Below are positions 14,187 through 18,074 of a stretch of 18,074 nt of DNA, one piece after another. This DNA is from Hyphomicrobiales bacterium. GTDB lineage: Bacteria > Pseudomonadota > Alphaproteobacteria > Rhizobiales > Beijerinckiaceae. Every line of letters begins with the position of its first letter. Positions within the stretch are counted from its first letter, which is position 1. The notes beneath the pieces are model-generated. The model was not told the origin of the DNA. It saw nothing but the letters and a program-made list of their open reading frames with translations, and did not search any database. Where the stretch lies: positions 1 through 18,074 of the forward strand of contig JAIXZF010000410.1 of NCBI GenBank assembly GCA_027489835.1. Reading direction: 5' to 3'. The translations under genes and the position numbers were made by a program.

Positions 14187-15083
14187 TCAGGCGGCGAGGT
14201 AGGCCTTCAGCCCTTCAGCTAGCCCCTCGAACGTGGCGCGGATCGCGGGCTGGGACCGCTGGTCCTCATGCACCGCCAGCCAGACATCGAGCCTGAAGCC
14301 GATGGCGTCCGCCAGAACGGGCACGAGGTCGGGCATCCGCGCGGCCAGCGAGCGCTGGATCACGCCGATGCCGAGCCCGGCCTTCAGCGCCTCCATCTGC
14401 GCGGCGTCATGGTCGCAGCGGAAGGCGAAGATATCCCGCGAGATCGGCAGGATGCCCTCGGCCACCATCCTGGCCGAGTGGTCGTCGCGGTCGAAGCCGA
14501 TCAGGTGGTAGGCGGCCAGCTCCTCGGCCTTCGCCGGCATGCCGAAGCGCTCGACATAGCGGCGGTGGGCGAAGAGCCCGAGCGGCAGGATGCCGATCTT
14601 GCGTGCCACCAGCCCGTCCTGCGCCGGCCGCGCCATCCGCACGGCGATGTCCGCATCGCGCCTGAGCAGATTGTCCGTCCGGTTGTTCAGCACGAGCTCG
14701 AAGGCGATGTCGGGATGGGCGTGGCGGATATCCGCGAGGATGGCGGGCAGCACCGCAAGGCCCATGACCTCGCTCGCCGTGATGCGAACGGTGCCGCGCG
14801 GCGCGTCGACGCTGCCCCCCGCCTCGGCCGCTCGCACCAGTGACGCCATCGCGGACTCGACCGCCTCGGCGGAGGGCAGGAGCGCCATCGCGGCCTCGGT
14901 CGGGATCAGTCCGGAGGGCGACCGCGTGAACAGGGAGAGGCCCAGCGTCGCCTCCATCTCGTCGACATGCCGGCCGATCGTCGGCTGTGTCAGCCTTGTG
15001 GCCCTTGCCGCCGCCGACAGGCTGCCGCCGCGGATCACGGCCAGGAAGGAGCGAACGAGCGTCCAGTCGGTCAAAGCTGCCAT
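14187..15083 (-). CDS. LysR-family transcriptional regulator
   Basis: This LysR-type regulator (298 aa) has an N-terminal helix-turn-helix (about 20-40, GGSLSAAARATRLTQPTIGRHV), a linker helix, and a C-terminal effector domain from about residue 92 (RGTVRITASEVMGLAVLPAIL) of the periplasmic-binding-protein fold. It resembles the subgroup that regulates a divergent oxidoreductase gene. The start lies 90 bases from the divergent SDR gene start. By the habit of the family it probably controls that gene and itself. The effector cannot be deduced. Its end lies seven bases from the prs stop. Confidence 0.92.
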   Translation of the reverse strand: MAALTDWTLVRSFLAVIRGGSLSAAARATRLTQPTIGRHVDEMEATLGLSLFTRSPSGLIPTEAAMALLPSAEAVESAMASLVRAAEAGGSVDAPRGTVRITASEVMGLAVLPAILADIRHAHPDIAFELVLNNRTDNLLRRDADIAVRMARPAQDGLVARKIGILPLGLFAHRRYVERFGMPAKAEELAAYHLIGFDRDDHSARMVAEGILPISRDIFAFRCDHDAAQMEALKAGLGIGVIQRSLAARMPDLVPVLADAIGFRLDVWLAVHEDQRSQPAIRATFEGLAEGLKAYLAA

Positions 15084-15115
15084 ACATAAACGTATAGCAT
15101 CTCAACCGATTTATG
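15082..15115. promoter_or_regulatory. Inverted repeats between LysR and SDR genes
   Basis: The 90-base divergent spacer has an A/T-rich patch with two nested symmetric pairs: ATAC-N6-GTAT (15082-15095) and CATAAA-N19-TTTATG (15085-15090 with 15110-15115). LysR-type regulators bind such dyads near their own start. The first repeat overlaps the LysR start codon, fitting autoregulation. The role is inferred from position. Confidence 0.35.
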
Positions 15116-15173
15116 GAATGTCTAATATCCCGCCGATGGCCGACAACCTCCTCGTCACAACGGGAGAGTGGAC

Positions 15174-16211
15174 ATGCAGGACCTGCCAACGACATCGGAG
15201 CCCAATCGGCGCGAGGCCGAAGCGCCCATCGCGCTCGTGCTGGGCATCACGGGAGCCATCGGCGGCGCGATTGCCCGCACGCTGGCGCGGCGCGGCTACG
15301 CCATCAGGGCGCTGAGCCGCCATCCTGCCGGAGCGGCGGCGTTTCCGTTCGCGGTGGCCTGGGCCCAGGGCGATGCGCGGGATGCGTCCGCCGTGCTGCG
15401 GGCGGCGCAGGGCGCCGCGCTGATCGTGCATGCGGTCAATCCGCCCGGCTACCGCAACTGGCGCGAGGAGGCGATCCCGATGCTCGCCAACAGCGTCGAG
15501 GCCGCTGCCGCGAGCGGAGCGACCATCCTGTTTCCGGCCAACGTCTACGTCTTCAGCCCGGCTTCGGGCCCGGTCGTCACCGAGGATACGCCGAAGGCGC
15601 CGACGACGCGCAAGGGCAAGGTCCGCCTCGAGATGGAGGCGATGCTGGAAGCGGCAGCGCGCGAGCGCGGCGTGCGGAGCATTTCGCTCAGGGCGGGCGA
15701 CTTCTTCGGCCCCGGCGTGTCGGGCTCCTGGTTCGCGCAGGTCGTGGCCAAGGGCGGCCTGGAGGCCCGGCGCATCGATGACCCGGCACGCCCCGGCACG
15801 GGCCATGCCTGGGCCTTCGTGCCCGACCTCGCCGAGGCGTTCGGCCGGCTGGTCGACAGGCGCGGCTCGCTCAAGCCGTTCACCTTGCTCCACTTCGGCG
15901 GGCACTGGATCGCAGATGGCCGCATGCTGACCGAGGCCGTGCAGCGCGCCATCGGACGCCCTGACGTTCCCATCCGCCCCTTCAGGTGGTTCACCGTCTG
16001 GCTCGGCGCGCCGTTCGTCCCGTTCCTGCGCGAGGTCATCGAGATGCTCTGGCTGTGGAAGCACCCGCTGCGTCTCGACAATGCCCGGCTCGAAAGCCTC
16101 ATCGGCCCGGAGCCCCACACGCCGCTGGCGCAGGCGGTGGGCCTCGCGCTCGCAGGACCCGACACATCCGAAGCCGAGGCAAGGGAGCGCGCCGCTCCCG
16201 CCGCCGCCTGA
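15174..16211 (+). CDS. NAD(P)-dependent epimerase/dehydratase-type (atypical SDR) protein
   Basis: This 345-aa protein is of the extended/atypical short-chain dehydrogenase superfamily. A Rossmann fold starts at about residue 19, with the Gly motif G24-I-T-G27-A-I-G30. It continues with ALIVHAVNPPGY (about 82-93), NVYVFSP (123-129), LRAGDFFGPG (173-182) and HAWAFVPDLAEAF. The usual catalytic YxxxK is not visible; the corresponding region reads RKGKVRLEME, as in atypical SDRs, so it may bind NAD(P) without classical dehydrogenase chemistry. A hydrophobic patch lies at about 270-296. GGGAGAG seven bases before the ATG at 15174 fixes the start over the GTG at 15168. It is divergent from the LysR gene and followed after 33 bases by a membrane protein. 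Substrate unknown. Confidence 0.85.
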   Translation: MQDLPTTSEPNRREAEAPIALVLGITGAIGGAIARTLARRGYAIRALSRHPAGAAAFPFAVAWAQGDARDASAVLRAAQGAALIVHAVNPPGYRNWREEAIPMLANSVEAAAASGATILFPANVYVFSPASGPVVTEDTPKAPTTRKGKVRLEMEAMLEAAARERGVRSISLRAGDFFGPGVSGSWFAQVVAKGGLEARRIDDPARPGTGHAWAFVPDLAEAFGRLVDRRGSLKPFTLLHFGGHWIADGRMLTEAVQRAIGRPDVPIRPFRWFTVWLGAPFVPFLREVIEMLWLWKHPLRLDNARLESLIGPEPHTPLAQAVGLALAGPDTSEAEARERAAPAAA

Positions 16212-16244
16212 CGTCGTCCCATCAACGAACCGAAAGCCATAGCC

Positions 16245-16967
16245 ATGAGCATGACCTCGTCCGCCTTGCCCGCCGCGTCCTCCGCGAAACGGCCATCCAG
16301 CGCTGCCCTTGCCGGGCTCGCGCTTGCCCAGACCGGGCTCTTCCTCGTGCCCATGATCGTGCTGGGCCAGGCCATCGGCTGGCCGGCCAGCCTGCGCCTT
16401 CCGGCCGCCGAGGCGCTGCCGCTGATCGCGCGCGAGGCGCTGGCGGTGCAGATCGGATACTGGGCCTATCTGCTCACCTCGCTGGCGTTCATCCCTTTCG
16501 CGCTGGCGCTCCGCCGCTTCGTCCTGGAGCGCGGCGCCGGCGGCCTCGCCAACGACACCGCGGCGGCCTTCGGCATCGCGGTCGGCATCTTCAAGATGCT
16601 GGGCATCGTGCGCTGGCTCGTCGCCATGCCGGCGCTCGCGACGCTCCATGCGGCCAACCCCGACCCAGCCACGCGCGCCGCGATCGACGTCGCCTACGTG
16701 GCGCTCAACGGGTACGCCGGCGCGGTCGGCGAATTGCTCGGGGTGCAACTGGTCAGCGGCCTCTGGCTCGTGATCGCCGGCCTGCTGCTGGCGCGGACGG
16801 GCTTCCGCGTGACGGGATGGTCGGCGCTCGTCATCGGCGTGCTGTTCGTCGCGACCTGCCTGCGGACCATCTGGCCCGCCGCCGCCGCGCTTCAGGGCGT
16901 CGCCGTGCCGCTGGCGCTGATCTGGTTCGTCGTCTTCGCCGGCGCGCTCTGGCGCGAGCGCCGCTGA
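16245..16967 (+). CDS. Multi-pass membrane protein, DUF4386-like
   Basis: This 240-aa protein has about six hydrophobic segments: about 22-45, 66-90, 103-125, 143-185 (probably two) and 193-235. The central GIAVGIFKMLGIVRWLVAMPALA stretch and the overall pattern resemble DUF4386 proteins, but I am not sure of this family. The first about 20 residues are Ser/Ala-rich and polar. It follows the SDR gene by 33 bases in the same direction, so the two probably form one LysR-controlled operon. A hairpin terminator begins 21 bases after its stop. No function is known to me. Confidence 0.7.
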   Translation: MSMTSSALPAASSAKRPSSAALAGLALAQTGLFLVPMIVLGQAIGWPASLRLPAAEALPLIAREALAVQIGYWAYLLTSLAFIPFALALRRFVLERGAGGLANDTAAAFGIAVGIFKMLGIVRWLVAMPALATLHAANPDPATRAAIDVAYVALNGYAGAVGELLGVQLVSGLWLVIAGLLLARTGFRVTGWSALVIGVLFVATCLRTIWPAAAALQGVAVPLALIWFVVFAGALWRERR

Positions 16968-16988
16968 CGGACAATGGCCGATGTGAAG

Positions 16989-17028
16989 CGGCTGCCCTCG
17001 CAACCAAGCGGGGGCAGCCGTGTTGTCC
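16989..17028 (+). terminator. Terminator of the SDR-membrane protein operon
   Basis: CGGCTGCCC (16989-16997) pairs with GGGCAGCCG (17012-17020). The stem continues inward through a T-G wobble and CGC/GCG to a six-base AACCAA loop, giving 13 pairs in all. TGTTGTCCT follows, a modest T-rich tract. It lies 21 bases after the membrane protein stop and before the next gene at 17061, which also argues against that gene starting at the in-frame ATG at 16974. Confidence 0.7.
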
Positions 17029-17060
17029 TAGCGCGCACCGACGCGCCGGGGACACGCCGC

Positions 17061-17279
17061 ATGAAGCCTCATCTTGATCCGCGATCCGCCAAGCGCCCCG
17101 GGCAGCCCGACGACACTGCCGGGAAGCCGGGCGATGACAAGGACGGCACGGCTGCATCCGACATGCCTCCGGCCGGGCCTCACGCCACGCCGGAACTGAC
17201 CAACGAGGACGCCACGCCTGGCGCGGGCTACCTGCCCAAGGTCACGCGCGAGGACGAGGCCGATCCAGCAGGCGGCTGA
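17061..17279 (+). CDS. Small disordered hypothetical protein (72 aa)
   Basis: This short hydrophilic protein is rich in Pro, Asp, Gly, Lys and Ala, with almost no hydrophobic core, so it is probably disordered. The middle and end read PHATPELTNEDATPGAGYLP, similar to small Hyphomicrobiales proteins I have seen with a PELT...TPG-G-LP pattern; no function is known to me. GGGGA lies about eight bases before the ATG at 17061. It stands after a terminator and before the rplY promoter, so it is likely expressed from its own start. I could not find a clear promoter for it. Real but unexplained. Confidence 0.6.
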   Translation: MKPHLDPRSAKRPGQPDDTAGKPGDDKDGTAASDMPPAGPHATPELTNEDATPGAGYLPKVTREDEADPAGG

Positions 17280-17313
17280 ACACGCGCAGGGCTTGCACCC
17301 CGCCGCCACCGCC

Positions 17314-17341
17314 TTGCTCCCCTTCCCGATCCGCGCTATAG
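17314..17341 (+). promoter_or_regulatory. Candidate promoter of rplY
   Basis: TTGCTC at 17314-17319 and CTATAG at 17336-17341 are separated by 16 bases, a good fit to the alphaproteobacterial housekeeping promoter. The predicted transcript would start at about 17347-17348, giving an 84-base leader before rplY. It lies in the 151-base spacer between the small gene and rplY. Confidence 0.55.
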
Positions 17342-17346
17342 CGCCG

Positions 17347-17413
17347 CTGCCCTCTCCAGACACCCTTGGAGGCTAGGGGGCAGGCTGCCGCCGCGTTGGC
17401 GGCGCTTTCATTT
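17347..17413 (+). promoter_or_regulatory. Structured leader of rplY with two hairpins
   Basis: The first stem-loop is CTGCCC (17347-17352) with GGGCAG (17378-17383), holding an inner stem CTCCA (17354-17358) with TGGAG (17367-17371). The second hairpin is GCCGCC (17387-17392) with GGCGGC (17398-17403), loop GCGTT, followed by the T-rich GCTTTCATTT. The second looks like a terminator or attenuator placed before the rplY ribosome site (GAAGGA at 17417-17422). Autogenous control is inference. It could also simply end upstream transcripts. Confidence 0.5.
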
Positions 17414-17430
17414 CGTGAAGGATCATCCAC

Positions 17431-18069
17431 ATGTCCGCTATGAAGCAGATCAAGGCTTCGGCGCGCGCGTCTGGCGGCAAGGGGGCCGCCCGTGCAGTTC
17501 GTCGTCTTGGCCAGGTTCCCGCCGTGATCTACGGCGGCGGCGAGGCCGCCCTCCCCATCGCGCTCGACTACGCGCAGACGCACCGCATGATCTATGCGGG
17601 CCACTTCCTGACCACGGTGTTCGAGATCGAGGTCGACGGCGCCAAGGTTCGCGCCATCCCGCGTGACTACCAGCTCGACCCGGTCAAGGACACGCCGCTG
17701 CATGTCGACTTCCTGCGCCTGTCGGCCGGCTCCACCATCCGCGTCGAGGTTCCGATCCACGTCACCGGCCAGGAGCAGTCTCCCGGCGTGAAGCGTGGCG
17801 GCCTCGTGCAGATCGTCGAGCACACGATCGAGCTGATGGCCCCCGCGGACAACATCCCCGAGGCGATCAACATCTCGGTCGCGGACATGAACATCGGTGC
17901 ATCGGTTCACCTCAACGACATCGAGCTGCCACCGGGCTGCAAGCCCGTCAGCCGCGAGAACCTGACGCTGCTCGCCGTCTCCACCCCGACCAAGATGGTC
18001 GAGGAGATGACCAGCGCGGCGGCCCCGGCCCCCGAGGCCGCGCCCGCCAAGGCGCCCGCCAAGGGCTGA
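17431..18069 (+). CDS. rplY: 50S ribosomal protein L25 / general stress protein Ctc
   Basis: This is the two-domain Ctc/TL5 form of L25 (212 aa), which binds 5S rRNA in the large subunit. The N-terminal L25 domain (about 1-95) has KGAARAVRRLGQVPAVIYGG and the RAIPRDYQLDPVKDTPLHVDFLRL signature. The C-terminal beta domain covers about 96-190 (EVPIHVTGQEQSPGVKRGG), and the tail from about 191 is Ala/Pro/Lys-rich. GAAGGA eight bases before the ATG supports the start. In relatives pth usually follows, but the window ends five bases after the stop. A promoter and a structured leader precede it. Confidence 0.96.
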   Translation: MSAMKQIKASARASGGKGAARAVRRLGQVPAVIYGGGEAALPIALDYAQTHRMIYAGHFLTTVFEIEVDGAKVRAIPRDYQLDPVKDTPLHVDFLRLSAGSTIRVEVPIHVTGQEQSPGVKRGGLVQIVEHTIELMAPADNIPEAINISVADMNIGASVHLNDIELPPGCKPVSRENLTLLAVSTPTKMVEEMTSAAAPAPEAAPAKAPAKG

Positions 18070-18074
18070 GCGGC

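Noticed and set aside
14181..14195. Possible bidirectional terminator between prs and the LysR gene
   Set aside because: The palindrome GCCGCCT-C-AGGCGGC can form only a five-pair stem with a normal loop, overlaps the LysR stop, and has no T run on either strand.
15111..17003. 630-codon open frame on the minus strand opposite the SDR and membrane protein
   Set aside because: Its composition (runs of Arg, Gln, His, Gly) is typical of antisense frames in GC-rich DNA, and it spans two well-supported genes and their spacer.
1..18074. tRNA, rRNA, CRISPR array, transposase, integrase or attachment site
   Set aside because: No direct-repeat array, cloverleaf-like sequence with a CCA or T-loop motif, or recombinase-like protein was seen on either strand by eye. 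A tRNAscan or covariance-model run would be needed to exclude small RNAs fully.

Overview
The window reads as core chromosome of a high-GC alphaproteobacterium, most likely of the order Hyphomicrobiales (Rhizobiales). The evidence is a three-gene bc1 operon (petABC), a PetP/PetR-type regulator pair, a uvrC-pgsA-moaD-moaE block, the style of the proteins, and a palindromic repeat of the kind scattered through Bosea- and Bradyrhizobium-like genomes. Placement at genus level is a guess. Coding density is high and no spacer exceeds 300 bases. I found no tRNA, rRNA, CRISPR array, transposase or prophage gene.

Layout. (1) 1-94: the last residues of an ABC exporter. (2) 328-3080: petA-petB-petC, closed by a strong hairpin terminator. 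(3) 3166-3384 (minus): a small membrane protein. (4) 3557-4731: apt with a FucA-like class II aldolase two bases downstream, probably one transcript. (5) 4735-7465 (minus): petP-petR-sensor kinase, a tight three-gene regulatory operon. It is divergent from ilvE (7620-8507), and a palindrome lies in the shared spacer. (6) 8596-9102: a DUF1003 membrane protein. (7) 9130-13020 (minus): uvrC, a YbjQ-family gene, pgsA, moaD, moaE, with uvrC at the promoter-proximal end. (8) 13235-14179: prs. (9) 14187-16967: an accessory-looking cassette of a LysR regulator divergent from an atypical SDR and a DUF4386-like membrane protein, ended by a hairpin terminator. (10) 17061-18069: a short disordered protein and rplY (L25/Ctc), the latter behind a recognisable promoter and a structured leader.

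How the genes relate. The bc1 complex makes the proton gradient. PetP/PetR-type regulators are known from Rhodobacter capsulatus as neighbours of petABC, and here they lie about 3 kb away with their own kinase. Apt and prs are both PRPP-linked nucleotide genes, but they belong to separate units. Apt plus the aldolase could serve recycling of 5'-methylthioadenosine or 5'-deoxyadenosine.

Most of the window is ordinary housekeeping DNA. The points most worth a second look are a palindromic repeat inserted in frame inside uvrC (about 28 extra residues), the petP-petR-kinase locus and its candidate operator, the two-hairpin leader before rplY, and the apt-aldolase pair. I did not find a clearly new multi-gene system.
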